64,000 bases of DNA from Calditrichia bacterium (lineage in GTDB: Bacteria; Calditrichota; Calditrichia; RBG-13-44-9; J075). Below the pieces are notes generated by a model. The model did no database searches and was not told the origin of the DNA. It worked only from the letters and a program-made list of their open reading frames with translations. Positions 52,359 to 62,000 of the stretch are shown here, piece by piece. The stretch spans positions 47,371-111,370 of the forward strand of contig JANQQU010000077.1 of NCBI GenBank assembly GCA_028284905.1, written 5' to 3'. The position numbers and the translations under genes are program-made. Numbering within the stretch: the first letter of the stretch is position 1; each line of letters begins with the position of its first letter.

Positions 52359-55300
52359 ATGGACAAACGTTACATTACACTAATCCTCATTTTATTCGGC
52401 ACGCAAACACTCTTTCCCCAGGGCGCCACTTTTATCACCCTGGGAGATTTATCCGGCGGGTCATATTACAGCAAAGCCTATGGCGTTTCCGATGATGGGA
52501 AAACGATTGTCGGCGAAAGCAATGGTGCGCAAAACACCTACCGCGGATTTGTCTGGAAAGAGGGACAAGCCATGATCGATCTTGGCGGATTTCCCGGGCT
52601 GGATCAGGAAAGTAAACTCTTTGGCGTGGCAGCCAATGGCATGACCGCCGCCGGAGAAGGAGATGGTGATGTTGGGGGAGATTCCGCGCTGGTCTGGACG
52701 CAAGCCGGTGGCATACAGGGGCTGCTACTTACAAACGAAGGGACCTCCTCTGCATCGGCAATCTCGGCAAATGGTAGTGTTGTTGTGGGAACGGCCCGTG
52801 CTATCGGTGGCACTTCTCAACCCTTTCGCAGGACTTCCGGGAATATGGTCCTTCTTGGCACCCTGATAGGCAGCGATGGCTATGGGGGCGCAGCTGCAGT
52901 ATCAGCTGATGGCAATGTGATTGCCGGCTGGTGCGATGATACCGGTGGGGTGACCCGGGCTTTTCGCTGGGAATCCGGCAATATGACCGCTCTGGGAGAA
53001 TTATCGCCCGGCGGTTGGAGCTATGCCTACGGCATCAGCAATGATGGCAGCTTCATTATCGGAAAAGCCCATGACGGCACTAACTTTAAAGCTTTCCGTT
53101 GGACGGCCACGGATGGTATGGTCAGCCTTGGCTTTAATGGAGACCCTTACGCCATTAGTGATGATGGCAAAAAGATAGTAGGCAGATCCGATGACGGTCT
53201 CGGCGCTTTTCTATGGATAGAAGGGGAGGGTGTCCGTTCCCTTGAGGAAATTCTCGAAACCGACCATGGCATCGATATGTCAGATTACACCTTGAATAAT
53301 GCCAGGGATATTTCTGCTGATGGCAAATACATCGTTGGCTACGGCAGCAGCCCGCAAAGTACCGTGGAAGCCTGGCGGGTAAGCCTGCCGGATATTGCCA
53401 TCAACGCCCCGCGAACGGCAGAGCGCTGGGTCGTCGGCAAAAAGGATTCGGTTCGCTGGAATGGCCCGAACACGATGTTCTATAACGTCGATTTAAGTCT
53501 GGACGATGGTGCTACCTGGGAATACATTGACGGCACTATCTTCCCCGGCGACACCATGATCACCTACATAGTACCGGACAGCATCCGTACTACAGACCAG
53601 GCGCGGGTTCGGGTTAGTAATCTTTTGGACAGCACTATCTACTCGATCAGTCCCCGGTTTACCATCAAGGGATACGACCTTACCCGCGTTATGCCCGATG
53701 GCGCCCTGCAAAATTATGATATCGCCAAGCACAGCTGGCAAATGGGCAACTTCCGCACGAATTTGTGGCCGATGAGCTGGTGGGAGCAATATGACTATCG
53801 GAACGGCGATGATCCGGTCACCATGGAGCGTTATCCCATTGATTGGAATTATGCACCGATGAATGCCAATCCGGCAAATTTCCCCGCCTGGCCGCGTTTT
53901 GTGAAAGCCTTTTCCGAAGACCAAGCGTACTGGTCGGTCTTCTTTGCCCGCTACAAAGAGTCCGCGGAAGAATACTGGCGGTCCAAGAAACAAGTCTGGC
54001 GGGGGTCCTGTTTTGGTATGGCCTATACCAGTATTTTGGCCTTCAACCATCCGACGCAATTCCTCGCCGACAATCCGGGAATTTCCCAGGCGGACAGCAT
54101 CCATGCGCTCTTTATGAATAATACTATTCGCAAGGCGATGAATCGGGAATTCGCGAAACAATATGCCGGAGAAGTGTTGGCAAACGATGTGATTGGCAAA
54201 CCGAAATCCCCGCGCACATTGTTGCAGGAAGCGAAGGATCTTTTTCTTGATGAAACCAAAGACGGCCGCCCGCTGACCTTCTTTAACAACAATAGCTCCG
54301 GCGCCCACACTGTTCTGCCATACCGCCTGGCGCGGGATGCCACTCAGTCAAATATCTGGCGCCTCTACGTATATGATAACAGCAATCCCAATCAACTCAA
54401 TCGCTTTATCTATATCGATTCAACTGCTAACACCTGGACGGACAGTATTTTCAACACCTGGGGGACCGGCAGCAGCCGTTGCTACCTGGAACTGCCCAGC
54501 GGCAATTTTTTGCAGCCGCTTACGATGGGTCCGCTCGAAACCCTTGAGTCCGAACCAATGCTGCAGCTTTATACCGGTGTAGATAATGAAGTCCTCATTA
54601 CAAATTCCCTGGGAGAAACCATTGGCTATCAGGACAGCAGCGATTTTAACAATTTGAACAACGGCATCGCGATTATTCCGAAAACTGGCAGCTTCAGCCC
54701 GCCGATTGGCTATTATCTACCACTCGATCCGCACACGATAACTTTGAGCGAATTTGACAGCACCGAGGCCGCTTTTTCAGCAATTTACGGTGATTTTATC
54801 TACCGCTACTCCCGTAGCGATGCGGACTTCTCCCAGCAGGATGATCTGGAAATCTTCAACGGATTATTAGTGTCCAATGCGGATGCAGCGACAAAAGGCA
54901 TTACTCTCACTGCCGTTGCGACACAGGATACCGCTGAGCGGAAAATCACCACATCACAGCTGGCAGTCAGTACTGGCGATTCCGTGAATATCGCCCTGCT
55001 CTCCCATGACCATCTCCAGCTTTCCAATTTTGGAGATGCGAAAACATACCAACTGCAAATCTCGACGGCATCAGCGAACCAGGCGATGACCTTTAACAAT
55101 AACAGCGTCAGCCTCCCGGCCAACAGCACTCACCTGATGGCACCCGATTGGAATGATCTTTCCCGGCCGGTAAAGGTTTATATCGACCTCAACAACGATG
55201 GCACTTATGATGATTCGACTGAGGTTGCCAATCAACCGGTTAGCGTGGAGGAAGATCCGGTGATTACCGCGCTTCCCGAACAGTTTGAGCTGTTACAGAA

Positions 55301-55571
55301 TTACCCGAATCCGTTTAACCCAACAACCAATATCGGATTTCGGATTCCCCCTGGGGGCAGGTCGGATGTCGGAATGGTGAATTTGGAGGTTTATGACATT
55401 ACTGGTCGCCTCGTGAAGACGTTGGTGAATGAGAATCGCGCTCCGGGTAATTATTCCGTGCAGTGGGATGGGACTAATCAGTTTGGGCAGCAGGTGGGTA
55501 GTGGCGTTTATTTTTACCGGCTGCAGGCTGGTGCCTTTCAGCAGGTGAAGAAGATGTTGTTGATGAAGTAA
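52359..55571 (+). CDS. Paralogue 1: secreted HAF-repeat, papain-like, type IX-sorted protein
   Basis: 1070 residues. Signal peptide (1-21). Residues about 25-340 are HAF-type repeats (pattern AYGISNDGSFIIGKA...FRW; the last is AISADG...IVGYG), which form propeller-like repeats in other secreted proteins. An Ig-like segment follows (about 348-440; NAPRTAERWVVGKKDSVRW), similar to Kre9-type domains. Residues about 450-720 form a domain with GSCFGMAYTS (Cys551), SGAHTVLPY (His650) and VYDNSNP (Asp673/Asn674), the order of a papain-like Cys-His-Asn site. The rest has Ca-binding-like DLNNDG and ends with a type IX sorting domain. AGAGG supports the ATG. Function unknown; see the findings. Confidence 0.85.
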   Translation: MDKRYITLILILFGTQTLFPQGATFITLGDLSGGSYYSKAYGVSDDGKTIVGESNGAQNTYRGFVWKEGQAMIDLGGFPGLDQESKLFGVAANGMTAAGEGDGDVGGDSALVWTQAGGIQGLLLTNEGTSSASAISANGSVVVGTARAIGGTSQPFRRTSGNMVLLGTLIGSDGYGGAAAVSADGNVIAGWCDDTGGVTRAFRWESGNMTALGELSPGGWSYAYGISNDGSFIIGKAHDGTNFKAFRWTATDGMVSLGFNGDPYAISDDGKKIVGRSDDGLGAFLWIEGEGVRSLEEILETDHGIDMSDYTLNNARDISADGKYIVGYGSSPQSTVEAWRVSLPDIAINAPRTAERWVVGKKDSVRWNGPNTMFYNVDLSLDDGATWEYIDGTIFPGDTMITYIVPDSIRTTDQARVRVSNLLDSTIYSISPRFTIKGYDLTRVMPDGALQNYDIAKHSWQMGNFRTNLWPMSWWEQYDYRNGDDPVTMERYPIDWNYAPMNANPANFPAWPRFVKAFSEDQAYWSVFFARYKESAEEYWRSKKQVWRGSCFGMAYTSILAFNHPTQFLADNPGISQADSIHALFMNNTIRKAMNREFAKQYAGEVLANDVIGKPKSPRTLLQEAKDLFLDETKDGRPLTFFNNNSSGAHTVLPYRLARDATQSNIWRLYVYDNSNPNQLNRFIYIDSTANTWTDSIFNTWGTGSSRCYLELPSGNFLQPLTMGPLETLESEPMLQLYTGVDNEVLITNSLGETIGYQDSSDFNNLNNGIAIIPKTGSFSPPIGYYLPLDPHTITLSEFDSTEAAFSAIYGDFIYRYSRSDADFSQQDDLEIFNGLLVSNADAATKGITLTAVATQDTAERKITTSQLAVSTGDSVNIALLSHDHLQLSNFGDAKTYQLQISTASANQAMTFNNNSVSLPANSTHLMAPDWNDLSRPVKVYIDLNNDGTYDDSTEVANQPVSVEEDPVITALPEQFELLQNYPNPFNPTTNIGFRIPPGGRSDVGMVNLEVYDITGRLVKTLVNENRAPGNYSVQWDGTNQFGQQVGSGVYFYRLQAGAFQQVKKMLLMK

Positions 55572-55625
55572 GTCGTGCTAAGAATTTAGTAGAGTTAAAC
55601 AATTAGTTTTGAAAATAGTCTTAAC

Positions 55626-55713
55626 TGTCATCGCGAGGCGCTTTCTGCCGAAGCGATCTCCTTACTGCATGCACCCTTGAGATTGCTTCGGTAGAAAGCG
55701 CCTCGCAATGACA
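55626..55713. repeat. Palindromic TGTCATTGCGAGG repeat, copy 4
   Basis: TGTCATCGCGAGGCGC on the left and GCGCCTCGCAATGACA on the right; 88 bases like copy 1, with long matched arms. It lies between paralogues 1 and 2. Confidence 0.85.
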
Positions 55714-55807
55714 AGACTAAATAGCATCGATTCTTCAGCACTAATCCCAATCAAGATCGATGCCTAAGCCGGGAATCAATATAAGCAATCAACAAGGAGA
55801 TAATGGG

Positions 55808-58800
55808 ATGAACGCCGCTAAAATATTGCTAGCAATAAAGATACTTTTTTTTCTCTGCCTTGCGTTGTTAAGCAATCCCCTCAATGGCCAGGCAAGTTTC
55901 CAGGGCATCGGCGATCTGCCCGGCGGTGCGGTATTCAGCTGGGCAAAAGGGATTTCCGCAGATGGGAAAGTGATCGTCGGTGGTAGTGATGGCGCTAATG
56001 GCGGGGAAGCCTTCTACTGGCATGTCGATCAGGCGACGATGGTCGGCATCGGCGACCTCCCCGGAGATGCATTCTACAGTATCGCTAATGCCACTTCAAC
56101 GGATGGCTCGGTGATTGTCGGCACCTCCGTCTCCGCAGACGGCGAGCGCGCCTTTCGCTGGCAGGCCGGCACCATGACCGATCTTGGCATCGTGCCCACC
56201 GCGAACTGGAGCCGTGCATATGGGGTATCCGGTGATGGCAATACCATCGTCGGCATCAGCAGCGAGTTTGCTTTCGTTTATTCCGGGGGTAGCATGAGTG
56301 CCATTCCCAATCCCTGGGACCCGGAACCGGAAGATGGCGCCAATGGTGTTTCCAGCGATGGCACTCATATCGTTGGTTATGCGGATAACACCGATAATCA
56401 ATCCGAAGCCTTTCTCTATACCTCCGCTGGTGGAATGATCGGACTGGGGATGCCACGGGGAGAGGCATTCAGTATCACCCCGGATAATAAGATCGTCGTG
56501 GGCAGAACCATGAATCAGGGGTTTCGCTGGACGTCGACCGATGGCATGACCTTGATTGGAGGTAGCGCCGCCCAGGATATTTCCGCCGATGGCAAACGCA
56601 TCGTTGGCTACGGCTCGGAAGCGATCCTCTGGGAAGATAGCACGATGCATGTATTGAAGACCTTGCTGGAAGATACCCATGGGCTGGATTTAACCGGCTG
56701 GACATTAAGTCGTGCGAATGCTATCTCTGATGATGGACGGGTGATCGCCGGATACGGGACCAATCCCGATGGCAACCTCGAAGCCTGGCGGGCAGTGCTG
56801 CCGGGAGACTTCACCCTGAATGCCCCTCAAGCCGGCGTGCGCTGGACGGTGGACAAGATTGATACCATCCGCTGGAACGGCCCCTCGGATAAATTTTATA
56901 ATATCGATCTCAGTCTCGATGATGGTAACACCTGGGAACTGATCGATTTTACCACTAATCCCGGCGATACCATGATTACCTATTGGGTAGCCGATACCAT
57001 CCGCACCACCGATAAGGCGCGGATTCGCATCCTTGATCTACTCGATAGCACGGTGTATGCCATTAGTGAAAAGTTTACCATCAAGGGGTATGACCTTACC
57101 CGCGTGATGCCCGATGGTTCTTTACAGAATTTTGACATCATGAAACACAGCTGGCAGATGGGTAATGCCGCTGCAAATATGTGGCCGATGAGCTGGTGGC
57201 AGCAATACAACTACGCTGGTGGTATTGATCCCATCACCGGAGAATCTTACCCCAGCGACTGGCCGTTAGCTCCGCTAAATGCCCGCGCGGTAAACTTCCC
57301 CGCCTGGCCGACATTTGTGGCAGCTTTTTCCGAGAATCAAGCCTACTGGTCGGTATTCTTTGCCAGCTATAAGGAAAGTGCCACAGAATACTGGCGAGCG
57401 CGCAAAGGCACCTGGGGCGGTTCCTGTTTCGGCTTCTCATACACCAGTTTATTGGCATTTGACCATCCCACAGATTTTCTCAGTGCCAACCCGGGCATTG
57501 CCCAGGTAGACAGCATCCACGCGCTTTTCCTGAACAATACCATTCGCCGGGCAATCAATCGGGAGTTTGCCAAACAATATGCCGGGGAGGTGCTCGCCAA
57601 CGACGTCATTGGCAAACTGAAATCACCACGCACCCTGTTGCAGGAAACAAAAGACCTCTTTCTCGATGAAACCCAGGATGCACGGCCGCTGACCTTTTTT
57701 AACAATAACGCTTCCGGCGCCCATACCGTCGTGCCTTATCTGCTCGAGCGGGATTCCGTGCAAACAGGCCTCTGGCGACTTTTCGTTTATGACAACAGCA
57801 ATCCTAATCAACTCAATCGTTTTATCCTCATCGATTCTACCAATAATCTCTGGACGGACAATATTTTTAACTCCTGGGGGACCGGCAGCACTCGCTGCTA
57901 CCTGGAGCTTCCCAGCGGCAACTTTCTGCAAACTCTCACAATGGGACCACTCTCGACACTGGAGAATGAACCAATGCTGCAGCTCTACAGCGGCGTGGAG
58001 AATGAAGTGCTCATCAGAAACACGGCGGGGGAAACCATCGGTTATCAGGACAGCAGCGATTTTAATACCATGAGTAACGGCATCGCTATCATTCCGAAGA
58101 CCGGCAGCTTTAGTCCTCCAATAGGTTATTACTTGCCTGCAAATGAATATGCGGCAACACTCAGTGAATTCAGCAATACCGATGCCGTCTTCTCGACGGT
58201 CTCTGGTGATATGATTTACCGCTACAGCCGTAGCGATGCAGACTTCTCTCAGCAGGATCACATCTACGCCGGCAATGGCCTTCAGATCACTAACGAAGAT
58301 GCAGCATCAAAAGAGATCACACTGACCGCGATTGTCACCCAGGACAGCAGCGAGCGAAAAATCAGTGCCTCCGAATTGGCGATTGTTGAGAGCGATTCCC
58401 TTGACTTTAAACTATTGCCGGGTGATCAGTTACAGTTGGCAAACTTCGGCGTTGCGAAAACCTATCAACTGCAAATCTCCGCTGCATCTGCCAGCAAGGT
58501 AGATTCATTTAACCACAATTTGATCAGTATCGCTGCGAATTCGACCCATCAAATCGCCGCCAATTGGGATGACCTTAATGAGCCCGTCATCATCTACATC
58601 GATCTCGACAACGATGGCAGCATCGACGATTCAACACTGGTAGCGAATCAGCCTGTAGGCATCGATGAGACGGTACAGGTAGCAGAAATTCCCGAGCAGT
58701 TTGAGCTGTTGCAGAATTATCCGAATCCGTTTAATCCAACGACCCAAATCGGATTTCGGATTCCCCCTGGGGGCAGGTCGGAATTCGGAATGGTCGATTT

Positions 58801-58987
58801 AACGATTTACGATATCACCGGGCGATTGGTAAAAACGTTGGTGAATGAGAATCGTGCTGCCGGTAATTATTCCGTGCAGTGGGATGGGACTAATCAGTTT
58901 GGGCAGCAGGTTGGTAGTGGCGTTTATTTTTACCGGCTGGAAACTGTCGGATATACCGCTACCCGCAAGATGTTACTGGTGCGTTAA
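55808..58987 (+). CDS. Paralogue 2: secreted HAF-repeat, papain-like, type IX-sorted protein
   Basis: 1059 residues from the ATG at 55808, preferred over an in-frame ATG at 55760 because AAGGAG lies 8 bases upstream and the signal peptide (ILLAIKILFFLCLALL) then starts at the N terminus. The layout is as in paralogue 1: HAF-type repeats (ISADGKVIVGGS, GVSGDGNTIVGI), Ig-like segment from about 335, papain-like site Cys540 (GGSCFGFSYTS), His639 (SGAHTVVPY) and Asp662 (YDNSNPN), then a Ca-like DLDNDG segment and QNYPNPFNPTTQIGFRIPP tail. Only 37 bases separate its stop from paralogue 3, so the two are probably one transcript. Confidence 0.85.
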   Translation: MNAAKILLAIKILFFLCLALLSNPLNGQASFQGIGDLPGGAVFSWAKGISADGKVIVGGSDGANGGEAFYWHVDQATMVGIGDLPGDAFYSIANATSTDGSVIVGTSVSADGERAFRWQAGTMTDLGIVPTANWSRAYGVSGDGNTIVGISSEFAFVYSGGSMSAIPNPWDPEPEDGANGVSSDGTHIVGYADNTDNQSEAFLYTSAGGMIGLGMPRGEAFSITPDNKIVVGRTMNQGFRWTSTDGMTLIGGSAAQDISADGKRIVGYGSEAILWEDSTMHVLKTLLEDTHGLDLTGWTLSRANAISDDGRVIAGYGTNPDGNLEAWRAVLPGDFTLNAPQAGVRWTVDKIDTIRWNGPSDKFYNIDLSLDDGNTWELIDFTTNPGDTMITYWVADTIRTTDKARIRILDLLDSTVYAISEKFTIKGYDLTRVMPDGSLQNFDIMKHSWQMGNAAANMWPMSWWQQYNYAGGIDPITGESYPSDWPLAPLNARAVNFPAWPTFVAAFSENQAYWSVFFASYKESATEYWRARKGTWGGSCFGFSYTSLLAFDHPTDFLSANPGIAQVDSIHALFLNNTIRRAINREFAKQYAGEVLANDVIGKLKSPRTLLQETKDLFLDETQDARPLTFFNNNASGAHTVVPYLLERDSVQTGLWRLFVYDNSNPNQLNRFILIDSTNNLWTDNIFNSWGTGSTRCYLELPSGNFLQTLTMGPLSTLENEPMLQLYSGVENEVLIRNTAGETIGYQDSSDFNTMSNGIAIIPKTGSFSPPIGYYLPANEYAATLSEFSNTDAVFSTVSGDMIYRYSRSDADFSQQDHIYAGNGLQITNEDAASKEITLTAIVTQDSSERKISASELAIVESDSLDFKLLPGDQLQLANFGVAKTYQLQISAASASKVDSFNHNLISIAANSTHQIAANWDDLNEPVIIYIDLDNDGSIDDSTLVANQPVGIDETVQVAEIPEQFELLQNYPNPFNPTTQIGFRIPPGGRSEFGMVDLTIYDITGRLVKTLVNENRAAGNYSVQWDGTNQFGQQVGSGVYFYRLETVGYTATRKMLLVR

Positions 58988-59024
58988 AACTCATTAATAG
59001 ATCCTCTAAACAAGGAGATTAGAA

Positions 59025-62000
59025 ATGATTTCAAGTTTGAAATTTTTTGTTATCATCAGTGTTCGCTCTTGTCTTTTCCTCGCCCTTCTGCTATTTGCAC
59101 CGGCCATTCATGGGCAAATCCAGGGGCTAGGTTATCTTGGCAGCGGTAGTTGGAGTTTTGGCTCCGGGGTTTCCCCGGACGGCAACACCCTGGTAGGCAG
59201 ATCGTTGTCGGACTCTTTGCTGGGTAATCTGCAGGGGTACCGCTGGACGGAAGCCGGCGGCATGGTTGGGCTGGGATTTCTCCCCGGCGGCGACAACCTC
59301 AGCTTTGCAGAGGACGCATCTACGAATGCCACTTATATAACCGGCCATGCCCAAAATGGCGCCGGGAATTTAATCGCCTATCGCTGGGATGCAACCTCCG
59401 GTATGACCCTGCTTGGCACATTACCTGGTGGCGATCGGAGTTTTGGAAAAGCGATATCCGATGACGGTAATGCCATCGCCGGTAATGGCTCATCATCCAA
59501 TGGTAATGAAGCCTGGTATTGGAGCGCCACCACCAATACAATGACCGCTATCGGCGATTTCCCCGGTGATCCTTTTTATAGTGTTTCCGAGGCAATTTCC
59601 GGCGATGGGAATACCGTTGTTGGTTATGGCCGCGATGCCAATTTTGGTACGAAGGCTTTTCGTTGGACCCAGAGCGACGGGTTAATCAACATGGGTGTTT
59701 TACCGGGGTACGTCGCCAGCATCGCCTATGCGGTTTCTCAGGATGGGTCGGTGATTGCCGGCAGATGCACTGATACTACTTCTACCGGGCAGGTATTTGA
59801 AGCCTGGCGCTGGACATCCGGGGGAGGCATGCAAGGTCTGGGCTGGCTGCCCGGCGGCACGACCAGCGTTGGCAGTCATATTACCGCCGATGGCACAACT
59901 GTTTTTGGACAAGCAAACGGCGGCAATAGCGGCTATTTTATCTGGCAGGCGGCCACTGGGATGCGTGATCTCGGCGATGTCTGGCAAAGTGATTACGGTA
60001 TCGACCTTACCGGTTGGAATATTATTCAACTCACTGACATCTCCGCCGATGGGAAAATTTTTACCGGCCTGGCCAGTGATCCCAATGGTAAAACGCAGGC
60101 ATTCCGGGTTAAATTATCGGACATTGCGATTAATGCACCGAAAACAGCGGAGCGCTGGGTGGTCGGCAAAAAAGATTCGATTCGCTGGAATGGCCCGGCA
60201 ACCTCATTCTATAACATCGACCTCAGTTTAGACGATGGCGCAAACTGGACCAACCTCAATTTCACCACTTCACCCGGAGACACCATGATGACTTACCGGG
60301 TACCGGAGAATACCCGCACAACTGATTTGGCTCGGGTACGGGTCAGCGATCTCTTCGACAGCACCGTCTTCGCCATCAGCGACAAATTTACGATTAAAGG
60401 ATATGATCTTACTCGTGTGATGCCGGACAGCTCCCTGCAAAATTATGACCTCATGAAGCATAGCTGGCAGTTTGGCAATGCATCTGCAAATATGTGGCCG
60501 CAATCCTGGTGGCAGCAGTATGATTATATTCTTGGCGACGACCCGATCACTTTAGAACCATATCCCGATGACTGGCCTTTTGTCCCAATGAATGCCCTTC
60601 CCTGGAATTTTCCCGCCTGGCCGACCTTTGCCGATGCGTTTACCGAAGATCAATGTTACTGGTCGATCCACCTGCCGGCTTATAAAGAATATGCAGAAGA
60701 ATATTGGCGTACCAGCAAACGCACCTGGGGCGGCTCCTGTTTCGGTTTTGCCTATACCAGTATTTTAGCGTTCAACTATCCGACGCAATTCCTCGCGGCC
60801 AATCCCGGCATTGCCCAGGCGGATAGTATCCACGCCCTCTTTCTGAATAACACCATTCGCAAAACAATCAACCGGGAATGGGTAAAGCAGTATGCCGGAG
60901 AGGTGCTTGCCAACGACGTGATCGGTAAACCGAAGTCACCGCGCACATTGCTGCAGGAAGCAAAAGACCTTTTTCTTGACGAGACAAAAGACGGCAGGCC
61001 ATTGACCTTTTTCAGAAATAATGCATCCAGTGCGCATACTGTATTACCCTATCGACTGGCACGGGATGCTTCTCAATCGAATATTTGGCGGTTGTACGTA
61101 TATGATAACAGCAATCCCAATCAGCTCAATCGCTTTATCTATATCGATTCTACTGCCAATACCTGGACAGACAGTGTCTTCAATGCCTGGGGCACCGGCA
61201 GCAATCGTTGCTACCTGGAACTGCCCAGCGGCGATTTTCTCCAAACCCTCACCATGGGCCCGCTGGAAACTTTGGAAGCTAACCCAATGCTGCAGCTCTA
61301 CACCGGCGTGGAGAATGAAGTATTAATCACCAACGCAGCCGGCGGCACAATTGGCTACCAGGACAGCAGTGATTTTAATACCATGAGTGAAGGCATCGCG
61401 ATTATTCCGAAAACCGGCAGTTTCAGTCCGCCGATTGGTTACTATCTACCCGCGAGTGAATATGCGGCAACACTAAGCGAATTCAGTAATACCGAGGCGG
61501 TCTTCTCAACGATTTCCGGCAATACCATCTATCGCTACAGCCGTAGTGATGCGGACTTCTCCCAGCAGGACCACATCTACGCCGGCAATGGTCTTCAGAT
61601 TTCTAACGACGATGCCGCATCGAAAGAGATCACACTAACTGCGATTGTTACTCAGGACAGCAGCGAGCGGAAAATCTGTGCCTCTGAATTGGCGATTGTT
61701 GCCAGCGATTCCCTTGATTTTAAACTGCTACCGGGTGATCAGATACAGCTGGCGAACTTCGGTGCAGCGAAAACCTACCAGTTGCAAATGTCCACGACCT
61801 CTGCCAGCAAAGTTGATTCATTTAACCACAATTTGGTTAGCATCGCCGCCAATTCGACCCATCAGGTCGCTGCCAATTGGGATGATCTCAATCAGTCCGT
61901 CACCATCTACATCGACCTGGATAATGACGGCAGTATCGATGACTCAACGATGGTTGTCAATCAACCGGTCGGTATCGATGATACGCCTCAGGTAGCGGAG

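Noticed and set aside
53493..54308. Minus-strand open frame of 271 codons across paralogue 1
   Set aside because: Equivalent antisense frames appear in the other paralogues, as expected from conserved coding sequence; no start signal or domain.
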